Below are positions 17,687 to 26,579 of a stretch of DNA of 26,579 nucleotides, in pieces. This DNA comes from Isoetes engelmannii. Lineage: Eukaryota > Streptophyta > Lycopodiopsida > Isoetales > Isoetaceae. A program made the translations under genes and the position numbers. The stretch is from NCBI GenBank assembly GCA_011763485.2, contig JAANSK020113350.1, positions 1 to 26,579 on the forward strand. The letters run 5' to 3'. Below the pieces are notes generated by a model. That model was not told the DNA's origin and searched no databases. It saw nothing but the letters and a program-made list of their open reading frames with translations. Every line of letters begins with the position of its first letter. The first letter of the stretch is position 1.

Positions 17687-18943
17687 TGTGATGGCCCAAG
17701 TGTCTGAGTGAAGGACACAGAGGTGCCATTGGCCCTATTCCTCCACTGGAATATCCTATACGGCGGAAGCATACATACATGTTAGCACAAGCCACAATAC
17801 ATATAAACAATATGCCACGTCAAAGGGTGGCCCATCCATCATCAATATCGACATACATCAAATAACATTCGCAATGCATCATAAATGAAGGTTCTACCCT
17901 GGGCTCAGACTCATGGGGGTGACTAACGATCAAGGTCTCAAGATAGTAACAGACGGAATCATGACAATGGCGTTGGCTGGCATAGAACATTGGCTAGGGT
18001 AGTCCACTCCATCCGCACCTCCTGTGCATACTTTGCAGATAGGCTGAGACATGCTATAACGTGATTGTAGCCTTCCGGAGACGTAAATCTCATGGAGTCA
18101 CCCTATGAGACCTACTTCAAGTTGCATCTCCCCGGTCCGATGAGGCAGGAAAAAGACAAGTCCCCTCTAGGAGCATAATGGTTCCGTGTGTGGCTAAAGA
18201 GTGTAGCCACCCACAAGTGGATCCCATTTACACTTCACCATTAAGTCCCTTATATGGTGCTCAATCACATGATAACACCTACAGCCTAGTGGACTCTATG
18301 CACATGCCGCATTTATTGGGATTTATGGGGTTCTAGCTAGGAGCATCTACTACAATTCTAAAGGCTCTTTTAGGTCTCTACCCTCCCTTAATTCCACAAG
18401 CACAAGAGGTACGACAAGGAACTACCATTAATCCATTCATAACCTCAATTGCTCAACAATATGAGAACTAATCATCCATCTAGTCAACCAAGTGTCAGTT
18501 CCTATGTAAAGAATCAAGCTAACTAATCCTACTAACCGGTATCCTGGCTAGAACCATTATCAGGAAGGTTCTCCATCTTCTTCTTGGTTGAACAAGCTGC
18601 TGCTCCTCTTTCCCAAATCGATTTGGGGCAGATTGGGGAAGAAGCCCCAATTTGTTTAGGGCTATACTTAGCAATTTTTCCCTAGCCAATCGAATTTGGC
18701 TAGGTGGCCCTCCTAGACTAATTAGTTATCTAATTAAACTAAATAATTAGGTTTTAGTTAATAAATTAGTAATTCAATCTTTAATATTTTTAAGTGGCAT
18801 TTTAACATAGCTAATTATCCTCAATGAATAATTAATAAAGTTAACGTAATGTACCCCATAGGGTATGATGACGTCTCATGACTTGTCATATATTATATAT
18901 TACTTGTATCTATACAAGGCATGTAATAAACAGGAACATCACA
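17687..18943 (-). mobile_element. 3' LTR of LTR retrotransposon 2 (Ty3/gypsy-like)
   Basis: The ends are TGTGATG and CATCACA. At the high-coordinate end it meets a polypurine tract, which makes it the 3' LTR of a minus-strand element. It shares ordered blocks with the LTR at 706-2555 (for example AGTCCACTCCATCCGC and CATACTTTGCAGATA), so both belong to related families. They are too divergent to be the two LTRs of one element. I found no matching 5' LTR to the right, so the element is truncated, interrupted, or continues beyond recognition. Confidence 0.75.
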
Positions 18944-18963
18944 TTCTCCCCACCTTAAAAAGG
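18944..18963 (-). other. Polypurine tract of LTR retrotransposon 2
   Basis: On the minus strand CTTTTTAAGGTGGGGAGAA directly precedes the LTR start TGTGATG. AAGGTGGGGAGAA next to an LTR is the familiar polypurine tract of plant Ty3/gypsy elements, the primer for plus-strand synthesis. Confidence 0.75.
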
Positions 18964-20502
18964 ATGTTGTCCTCAGCATCAAAACTTCTCGACGGGGTAA
19001 CGGGTTGCCTAGCAGTAACACATTGCATGTTACAATGAGAAGTCATCCCTCTTTAAATAAGGCAAACATAAAGCGAAGGTTACGCAAACCCAAAGAAGTT
19101 GAAAGGATGTAGCAAAATGTTTTAACAAATTGCTAATCGGTCGTAGAGAATCCAATGCAGAGTTCATATGAAATCTGACATAATGATGCAAGGGAAGGAA
19201 AAACCTATTGAAATAAGTCCAATATCAATTATGGATATGATTCGATAGAGTTAGGGGAAGGAAACAATTCCCAGACAATGAAAAGAATGCAATGGTGAGA
19301 TTATAAGTTGCACAAGATTCTCATCTTCAAAGTGATCAATTTTGAAAACGAAGTGCAATGTGCAATTCATAACTCCTATTGACTTTAATATTACCATTCA
19401 TAGCGAGATATATTGAATTCATACAGGAGCATATAAGATGGCACGTACATGAGCAAAACAGGCGGGTGCCAGTAATCAAGTTATAGCACAACAGACCCAT
19501 GATATCATTAATCGAACATACGTTTCTAGAGGGTTAGGGCTGAGTGAAATATTTAATATATGGATAATCAATCGACTGGAGATGAGGAAGATTTAAAGAG
19601 CAAGTGGAAATGTAATCTTAAGTCGGATCCATATCCGAGACAAGTGTTAAGAATAGAGAAAGTCACACGATTGATGAATGGGGATGACTCATAATACCAC
19701 TTGGCAAATGAGAACATACATGACTCAAGCTATGATGGTACCATATATAACACCATATGTTTGAGGGCAAGTGGATAATGATTACATGTCATATATGAAA
19801 AAGTTGTGGTTGAAGGGACCACCCCCTTATAACGGAATTAAAAACGGGAGTCCTATCATGCCTAAGGTTAGCGAATCGTCTCGGCGTAAGGAATGGCCTC
19901 ATTCCCATAGTAGTCGTAGACGACCGCATCGTATCATGCCTATATGCTTCCCTTTCCTATGATGCAACTATTCCCAACCCCACCTGCATGATCCCTGTGG
20001 GATCCAACATGCAGAAACTCATGATTACCTTCGGAGCTGGAAACGATTGCATCATTGATGGTGCGTCCGAGGAAGCATTGACCCTGAATACACTTAGCAG
20101 TGTTGGTCAAAAAATATGTCCAACACATGTGGTAACCAAGAATTATTGCTTTGCGTCTTATCTCCTATTTGAACCAAGTAATATCCAAAAAGAAGACAAG
20201 GATACATGACTTTGGGTAATGGAAGAGGACAATTTCTAGTATATAGAGCGATTGTTTAAGAAGAACGACAATTAAACAATGTTTGACCTTTGTGAAGCGA
20301 CGCTATTGTTGGAAGTGAAATCCCAAACAATGACACCTAAAAATCGCTAGAATTTCGAAGGTTTATTAGGTAAAATTTACTTTCCTTGGAGTACGGAATT
20401 CGATTATGGATGATGACTTGTTCAAAACAAGCACCAGAACTGGACGGTGGTTCATGAAGAAATTTGAAGATTTATTAAGGGATCCAGAGTTGGGATTTTG
20501 AT
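18964..20502 (-). mobile_element. Non-coding internal region of LTR retrotransposon 2
   Basis: Where an autonomous gypsy element would carry integrase next to the 3' LTR, I see no protease, reverse transcriptase or integrase motif on the minus strand. Scattered short plus-strand ORFs (for example 19771-19962 and 19988-20209) are not convincing. This suggests a non-autonomous element or a heavily decayed one. The boundary with the pseudogene is set at that frame's stop codon. Confidence 0.4.
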
Positions 20503-21584
20503 TCATTTCTTGCTTGGACCTGCATTAGGAACGACATCTGATGCTGTAACCTCCTCTGCAACATCTTTTTTGGGACGTGCTAGACTTGTTACAGAGTCTT
20601 TTCTAGGAGGTGACTGATGAGCTGAACTATGTGCAGAGCCATCTGAGTGTGATGATAATGATATACTTGGACCCCCACAAAGTAGTCAAAACGTAAGGAA
20701 AGGGTACTGGCCTTGTCCTGAGGTTCTCAAGTATTAGTTCTGCCACGTTTAGGGCCACGCCCACGATTTGAGAGTTGCCCCCTTGCTTGTCCTAACTATT
20801 GGCTATCTCATCCTCTGATTTTTGGTCTTCGTCCTGACTCTTCGTCCAATTTTTAAAGTGGTAATGAAGTAGATTCAAGTAGGACTTCGATTTCATCATT
20901 TCAACAATTGCCTTGCTCCCTATTATAGATATTGGTTTCATTCCACATAGCATAGCACCTTTTGAGAATAAGTCATTCATGTACCACTCGCATACAATCT
21001 GATCTTGCTCGACCAAGCTTGTAATGAAGTACTTGATCACCCTCGGCCGTATTGGTATCCTGTGTATTGGGCTTTGTGTTACAGTCTCTACTGACTTTGT
21101 CAATTGGCAACATGTCTTCCATAAACCTCCTGCACTTCCAAGGTTCCATATTTTCTTGGTTGACCATGGACTTATCCATGTAATGAGAAACCAAAATCAG
21201 AAAAATATTGGCAAAACTTGGTGATTTTGGTAGGCCCAGTCTGCATTCATGTTCCAGCTCATTTATGCCGTACAAGGTTTTGTGGTTGAAATTAATATCT
21301 ACTACCCACTGTGAGATGGCATTTGTCTAAGGGCCGGGCATGCAGAAGATCAGGAAACTGATATTGTCAAGGTCGGAGATGTCCAAACATGTCTTGTACC
21401 ATTGGTCAAGATCAGCTTTCTCGTAGAATGAGGTGGGGTCTTCGATCATATTCAAGGCAAATAACGGAGATAGGCCCGACGCTAGCTCCAGACCACCAAA
21501 CTCCTTGAGCCCTATGGTTACCAACTAAGGTGAAGAAGTCTTATTCGTATTGAAGGGAAAAAGTTTGTGCTTCCATAGTGCCAT
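20503..21584 (-). pseudogene. Unidentified disrupted coding sequence
   Basis: A minus-strand coding remnant runs from ATG 21584 (MALWKHKLFPFNTNKT) through FGGLELASGLSPLFALNMIE, a linked frame with LGLPKSPSFANIFLILVSHY, then FITSLVEQDQIVCEWYMNDL and KSKSYLNLLHYHFKNW, a basic stretch (LSNRGRGPKRGRTNT) and a Ser/Lys-rich tail ending SLARPKKDVAEEV...NAGPSKK at TGA 20503-20505. At least two stop codons and about two frame changes break it. The shape (globular part, basic RG-rich part, polar tail) could be a gag-like or other transposon protein, or a retrocopied host gene. I do not recognise the family. Its orientation matches LTR element 2, whose internal region it may be. Confidence 0.45.
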
Positions 21585-21606
21585 GGCGCTTACTTGACAA
21601 CATGTT

Positions 21607-22690
21607 CGATAAAAAAATAAAAATTTGAAAGCAACAATAGTAGTCACCAGGCAAAGCTGTATGCTTGGGATCATCAGTTACACATGTTCAGAGCTCTGGT
21701 TGAGCCAGTTCTCTTGTACGGAGTCGAAGTATAGGGCCCGGTCATATCCGCCACCACATGGATTGACCTTGAACAAGTACAGACGACTTTCTTGGCGCGA
21801 GCACTTGAGGTAAAGTCCACGGCGCCATATCAGATATTGCTGCAAGAAACAGGTTGTCTCCCCCTTCAGAGGGCATCGATGTGCTGCCACCTCCTTTACT
21901 TTCAGAAGGTGGTTCGCATGGGGGATGGGCGCCTACCTAATATGGCCTTAGCAGTTGCAATGGGTCCGCAACGCCTTAAAGCCTGCTGAAAGGACAAGCA
22001 GACCCAGTGGCTCTCCCAATGGCACGTCCAAGCGCACAGGTGCGTGCAGGTCTGCACAAAAAAGGAACGAGATGAATTGAAAAGGTACCTGGATGCTTTT
22101 TTCCTTAACAAACTGTGGGACGTCGAGGCTCTGGCACAGGTCAAGATGGCACACTATAGGCAGCAGGTGAACCCCATGCTCACATGGAGCCCACACCAGT
22201 ACCTGCGCACCCCTCTACCCATGAAAAGGCTGATAGCTCCCATTCGGACAGATGGACATGGCCTTCGTATTGAAACGGGACGATGGGCTTGGGAAGCACG
22301 CGAGGATAGGACTTGTCAGTGCTGCCACCAAAGGGCAATTAAGGACGAGCATCATGCTTTGCAGGCCTGCCCCTCGTACTCAACTGGTAGTGCCTAACCA
22401 GCCGCTGCATCTTTTGTTGAGCACCAACTCAGTGGGATCTCTTAAATCATGCCTTCAGGAGGTCATGGACGAGCGGACTTGGTTCTGCCCATCTGGGTCT
22501 TGACTGCATCTTGATGTACAACATACCAGCATGTATATTACTGCTAAAGTTTTTCCATCGAAAAACCTTCGGGGCAAGGGTTTTTTCATCCTAACCATAA
22601 TACGCTTGCTGTTTTCTCTTTGTTTGGATCCCATAGGCCAATTGGTCTCCATGGATAATAAAATACATTCTAATCTATTCTCTGCTCCAA
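21607..22690 (+). mobile_element. 5'-truncated LINE (C-terminal part of reverse transcriptase ORF)
   Basis: One frame, with TAG at 21732 and TGA at 21987, runs from 21624 to 22397. It contains FRALVEPVLLYGVEV (end of the reverse transcriptase palm/thumb region typical of plant non-LTR elements), TAPYQILLQETGCLPLQ, and a C-terminal CxCCHQ...DEHHALQACP knuckle (22314-22373) like the zf-RVT finger of LINEs. The catalytic YxDD box is absent, lost by truncation. About 290 bp of 3' UTR follow, with a CCTTCGGGG hairpin and an ending related to those at 1981-2036 and 15120-15187. Confidence 0.75.
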
Positions 22691-23033
22691 TCAAAGGGCC
22701 AGTATCATGTCAACAGCTCCTTGTGACATACTATTTAAATTTATCAAAACCATTGTCGAATCCTCTAATCGCTTTGAATATGTAATTCTTAGCAGCATAA
22801 CTTGTTCCTTCAATTGGATTAGCACGAATCCACATGTGCAACATCCAAATGCGTAACTTAAAGTGAAGTTAAACATTAAAAGATGAACTTAAATATATCA
22901 AGAAATTCTATTAAATAAATCAAACCTTGATATGTCCTACATCTATTAAATATCCATCAATAGAGAAAACCAAAACGAAATTTTAACCACTTCCAAATTA
23001 CGCCCTGTTTCGATCCTTTAAAAGTGAAATTTT
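22691..23033. other. Intergenic, no recognisable gene
   Basis: AT-rich DNA between the LINE end and the next ORFs. Nothing recognisable was seen. Confidence 0.55.
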
Positions 23034-23207
23034 TTGTTGACGTTCTGTCGGTGTGCTTGGGCGGCGCCGCTTCCTAAGACTCTGTTTCTGCACATGCACA
23101 ACGCCTCATTCGTTTCTGCACTGGCCGTGAAAATACATAATCCACTGCATCGCAAGCAAAGACCATGCCTACACAAGAAGCTCCTATTCAAAAAAACTAG
23201 CATAGAC

Positions 23208-23480
23208 ATGGGCAGAGACAAAACCGGCAGCCATAGACAAAGCTTCCTTATTCTTGCTTGTTTCTATGCTTTTTTTTTTTTCAGTGCCACACCTAATGAC
23301 TGTAGGAAACTCGGATTGAATCTGGCTGCAGCTGGCAGAAATTTCGGTCTGAATCTGGCTGCAGTAGAGCTTGATAAAGGAAAATCTATTGACAAACTTC
23401 GGAAAGCAAAACTAGAGGCAAAAATCTGCTACAGATATCGTGATCTCCTCAAGAACGGGCAAAAATTTGGAAGTGGATAA
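23208..23480 (+). CDS. Weak small ORF with hydrophobic N-terminal segment
   Basis: From ATG 23208 the frame encodes about 90 residues: a short polar start, the hydrophobic stretch SFLILACFYAFFFFSA, then a tandem repeat LGLNLAAAGRN/FGLNLAAVELD (33 bp, near 23313-23377) and a basic end. This could be a small secreted or membrane protein. However, the hydrophobic part is encoded by a T run followed by CAG, which looks just as much like an intron acceptor at 23282. No family is recognised. Low confidence. Confidence 0.18.
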   Translation: MGRDKTGSHRQSFLILACFYAFFFFSATPNDCRKLGLNLAAAGRNFGLNLAAVELDKGKSIDKLRKAKLEAKICYRYRDLLKNGQKFGSG

Positions 23481-24634
23481 AATTTCGTTGGAGAATCTCA
23501 ATCACTATAAAATTTCTGAAGAAATTTTGAGCAAACCTGGAGGCGCCACTCGCGGTCAGAAATTTTAAGGTGATTGAGATTACTCCTTCCAAAAATATTC
23601 TCTTTGTCATTACTAACTATTCTACAGGTAGAGTTGTTAAAAGTTTACCTAATTGCAAAGCTATCGTAGAAATAAAACATACTTCACATTCCACTTGGGA
23701 TTTTGAAATTAGAACAAAACCTGGCCAGAACAAATGCCATGGCTGCATAGCTCCCACAAAGAGTAGTTTCAGGATGAAAAGGTCCTGCTCCATAAAACTG
23801 CTCCATAAAACAACCTTTTACTGCTTGAACATCAAAACTTTAACTTCTTGGTAGCGATTGGAAACTTTGCGGCTACTTTTCATTTCCCCCCCTTTTTTTT
23901 TTCTTTTGGGGGGGGGGGGGGGGGGGGGGTTGTTGGTGTGTTTAGCAATATCAAAGCTGAAGCAAGGAACGCCATACGCAAAGATTTCCAACCTCTCATA
24001 AAACATGCTCTATACCATAAGCTTCCTTGCAAGCAAAACCCATCCTATCACAAAAGCTTCTAAGTTTTGGGAACCAGATATCATACATAACAACCATGCC
24101 TTCCCAAGTAGCAACGCAAGCAGAGCAATTTTGAAAGCCATACAATAGCAGACTTGAAATAAAGACACAAACGGGAGTCCCTGCCTCCAAAGGCTCCAGA
24201 AAAGTCTCATATAAAACTAAAAAACAGAAGGGGGCTCCAACTTAGTGGCCTTACCCGAACGATTCTGGAGCAGACTATTGCGCTTTCGATTACAAACACC
24301 GATGGGCAATATGATATAAAGGTGTTCCCGGTTTCTGGAAATCTCCTTAGGCTTTTCAAAACATGTTCTTAGGCTCTTCTACATGTTCAACAAAACAAAA
24401 AAACTCCATATTACCAATCATTGTGCATATTCCCACATCAAACAGATGAAACACCATGCAAAACCGTCTTTTACCATCTCAATTTAATCTAAACCGTCCA
24501 CGTAATAATGAAAAAAAAGCAAAGGCCAAGACTGCGCACAGACTATCACCCTAAAATGGCTTCAGTATTATATATAGATGACGAACAATATTTTGTGTAA
24601 GTTTGTAATTCCAAGATAAGGGGCATCGTGCCCA
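23481..24634. other. Intergenic region and UTP11 3' flank
   Basis: A plus-strand ORF at 23570-23854 has no recognisable motif. The stretch includes a C/T-rich tract and a long G run (listed separately). Toward 24634 it should contain the 3' UTR of the minus-strand UTP11 gene; no canonical poly(A) signal was identified. Confidence 0.5.
23908..23929 (+). repeat. 22-base G homopolymer
   Basis: An uninterrupted run of 22 G residues follows a C6-T10-C-T4 tract. It is long enough to form a G-quadruplex by itself, and its length in the assembly is likely unreliable. Confidence 0.95.
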
Positions 24635-26266
24635 TCATTTTTTCCTCTCTTTTCTCCACTTATAAACTGGCGCCTCTGTTGGTTCAGCCTTCTCTTCATC
24701 CCGAAGCTTTCGTTTCCTACCTTTTCCCTGAAACAATTCCTTGCTGCTTCAGTATATTGTCATAATCTGTAGAAGCATTTCTAGAAAAAAGCAACATGCA
24801 TATATATAAAAGCATTAACTATAGGCAAAGCAGAACTACCATAAGCTCCTTCTGTAAGCTCATGGCCATCACCATGCTTCTTAGTTTCTCATGGCGTTGT
24901 GTTCGTTCCTCCAACTCTTTATACGCTGCTCCACGGGCCCTATAAGAAAGAAAATCACCTCAACATATATGAATAAGAATGAAAAAGTTATTTGCTGCCA
25001 ATTCTTAAAAGACTGAAAGTCGCCCATAAAGGAGAGTTTATTAACATTGCAGATGAACAAGAGGCCACTTGGGCAAGCACTTACTAACTTCGACATTGCA
25101 TAGTGGGAAAATTAATATAACAACCCATCTTCTAAACAACTTATGAAGTGAGCAGAGATGATTTAGAATTAAATACTCAGAAGGAAGTCCAAGTGCCCTT
25201 ACTTTCTAATCCGTCTTGGTAAATTGTTATGTAAAGCTCCATTGTTTGGTGCAGTTAAAACAGGTAGCATTTCCCTCGCCTCCTGACTGTCAACACAAAC
25301 TGTTTAAAACAAAAAAAATATGATGAAGGAAGAGCTCAATGGCATATACCTGTTATCTGCAAAGTGAATGTGATCATTAGACCGAGGCTGGTCGATAGAA
25401 TGCAGTGTTGCCTGAAGACGTTCTATTTTCTGTCATTTAGATACATATGCTAAGTCCTCCAATTTTGTACAGTAACGGTCTGGATCCAAACACAAGTATT
25501 GACTTGAAACAGAATGTGCAGGCTCTTGAAATAGACTCTATGATGAATGCTTGAATAGGGAAAATAGTACCTTCTTTTCTGCCTGAGTTTTATTGAGCAC
25601 ATATTTGATATCTTGTGTTTTCATGAGTAGCAACTCTTCTTGTGTATATTTCTTGCTATCTCTGTGTCATTACAGCAAGATTATTTAGTCTGTGATAAAC
25701 CATAAAACAGAACAAGAGCAGGAATGCTTACATGCTTCGATGAATTCCATTTTTTACCCTTGAATTTATCATTTTATAATAGAACTCGTCTGGGTTTCGA
25801 AAAGCTGCTTTTTCCCGGAGGGCCTGCCATAATATCATCGACAAACAAAGCTAAGCGTCTTCTGATATCTGACCAAAAATTTATATTGACCAAAATCTCT
25901 ATCATTCAGTCAATTATTATTCGCCGGAATTCTATCGTGTTTTATCAACATTGTTCCAGCAATAAATTAGTAATAACAATGATATGGAAGAAAGCTAGGA
26001 AATGTCTAATGATGGGTAAATATGAATGCATAATGTTCGGTTTTAACCTGAAGCCTTTCCTCCTTGCTGTGAAAATCCTTGGCACGAAGAACATAATCTT
26101 TATGTTTTTCCAGTAACCCATATTTCTTCCTTTCGCTCCTGCACAAGGAAAAAGAAGTAGCATTATCTCCTGTAAAATTCCACTCAAACAGGTCCGCGCA
26201 CTTTACTTACGGCTGTGCACGCTCTTTGTGAGCCCGCCTCTTCACGGAATTCCGCAGCGAGGACAT
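24635..26266 (-). CDS. UTP11: U3 snoRNA-associated protein 11 (SSU processome)
   Basis: Exons in coding order: 26266-26211, 26138-26048, 25823-25732, 25661-25571, 25429-25350, 25286-25203, 24939-24840, 24727-24635; all introns are GT-AG. They give a 228-residue protein, about the usual plant length. It starts MSSLRNSVKRRAHKERAQP, like plant UTP11, and continues with YGLLEKHKDYVLRAKDFHSK, KAAFRNPDEFYYKMINS, LLLMKTQDIKYVLNKTQAEK, YKELEERTQRHEKL and MSLQKELMGKGRKRKLRDEE, ending VYKWRKERKK with TGA 24637-24635. UTP11 is a nucleolar component of the U3 snoRNP/SSU processome needed for early 18S rRNA processing. The sequence is basic and rich in coiled-coil-like helices, as expected. No stop or frameshift is present, so the gene appears intact. 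A telo-box lies just upstream. Confidence 0.96.
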
Positions 26267-26301
26267 TGGCGCAAAATGGAGTTCAGGCTGTTGACGAGGA
26301 C

Positions 26302-26310
26302 TTAGGGTTT
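26302..26310 (-). promoter_or_regulatory. Telo-box (AAACCCTAA) upstream of UTP11
   Basis: AAACCCTAA on the coding (minus) strand, 36 bp upstream of the ATG, with a weaker ACCCTAAT at 26356-26363. Telo-boxes near the transcription start are well known in plant genes for ribosomal proteins and ribosome-biogenesis factors, which fits UTP11 and supports its coordinate regulation with the translation machinery. Confidence 0.65.
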
Positions 26311-26390
26311 TTGGATCGTGCTGCTTTAAAGTGAAAACTGTGCTGTTTTTTACGCATTAGGGTCGTATAACTTTGCCAGCGTGTATTGTG

Positions 26391-26405
26391 GTGGCGCCAC
26401 GTGGC
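26391..26405. promoter_or_regulatory. Overlapping palindromes including a G-box
   Basis: GTGGCGCCAC (26391-26400) and GCCACGTGGC (26396-26405) are both perfect 10-bp palindromes and share GCCAC. The second contains the CACGTG G-box bound by plant bZIP and bHLH factors. They lie about 130 bp upstream of the UTP11 start codon. Functional use is inferred. Confidence 0.45.
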
Positions 26406-26579
26406 ATACCTCACAGTGAGAAATGAAAGTCGGGGTCGACTTAGGCGGCTTCCCACGAGGCACGAAACCTGAGATTTTCTCGAAGTTGGGGTGAGGTCTA
26501 GGGCAGCGTTGGGGAAACCTTTTGCTCCCTATCGGAAAAATTCCTGTAGTTTTTTCCCCTGATCGGAATTTATGATTTT
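26406..26579. other. Upstream of UTP11 to window edge
   Basis: No coding sequence recognised. Presumably distal promoter of UTP11. Confidence 0.5.

Noticed and set aside
706-18943. The two LTRs as a single element of about 18 kb
   Set aside because: The left LTR has its primer binding site on its outer left side and the right LTR has its polypurine tract on its right side, so both internal regions point away from the space between them; sequence divergence is also high.
25724-26116. 130-codon plus-strand ORF
   Set aside because: Antisense shadow of UTP11 exons 2 and 3 and the intron between them.
1-26579. tRNA or rRNA genes
   Set aside because: No T-loop/anticodon arrangement or rRNA-like block was noticed by eye on either strand; a covariance-model scan could not be run.

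Overview
The window looks like nuclear DNA of a land plant. Two genes are split by many short GT-AG introns, their products match plant protein families, and the space between them is AT-rich and full of decayed Ty3/gypsy-like LTR, LINE-like and hAT-like elements. I cannot place the species; the LINE type and the unusual form of the first gene make a non-seed plant possible, but this is a guess.

Layout. Positions 1-2555 are the 5' end of a minus-strand LTR retrotransposon: leader, tRNA-iMet-like primer binding site at 693-704, and the 5' LTR at 706-2555, which itself carries a LINE 3' end. 2556-6488 holds no gene I can support, apart from a possible relic exon near 4244. 6489-13900 (+) is a complete 20-exon gene for a membrane protein of the ER-body (MEB) family. 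It has an N-terminal CxxC...CxxC zinc-ribbon-like region and a C-terminal VIT/CCC1-like membrane domain. Between them lies a very long insertion: a run of short exons, almost all beginning and ending in phase 1, each encoding one copy of a module of the type LNCLPILLPEYAW. Five of these exons sit in nearly identical exon-plus-intron units of about 200 bp.

13901-15911 is the 3' flank plus a LINE-like 3' end containing four tandem copies of the GGAC-TTCG-GTCC hairpin. 15920-16972 is a complete hAT-like DNA transposon with matching 10-bp terminal repeats, a perfect 8-bp target duplication and a truncated BED-finger coding remnant. 17687-18943 is the 3' LTR of a second minus-strand LTR element, related to the first, with its polypurine tract beside it. 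It is followed by non-coding internal sequence, an unidentified minus-strand pseudogene (20503-21584) and the 3' half of a LINE (about 21607-22690, +). 22691-24634 holds only weak ORFs and a 22-base G run.

24635-26266 (-) is a complete 8-exon UTP11 gene (U3 snoRNP/SSU processome protein, 228 residues) with a telo-box about 36 bp upstream of its start codon. The two genes have no evident functional link; one is a probable metal transporter-like membrane protein and the other a ribosome-biogenesis factor. The most unusual item is the module-exon array of the MEB-like gene.
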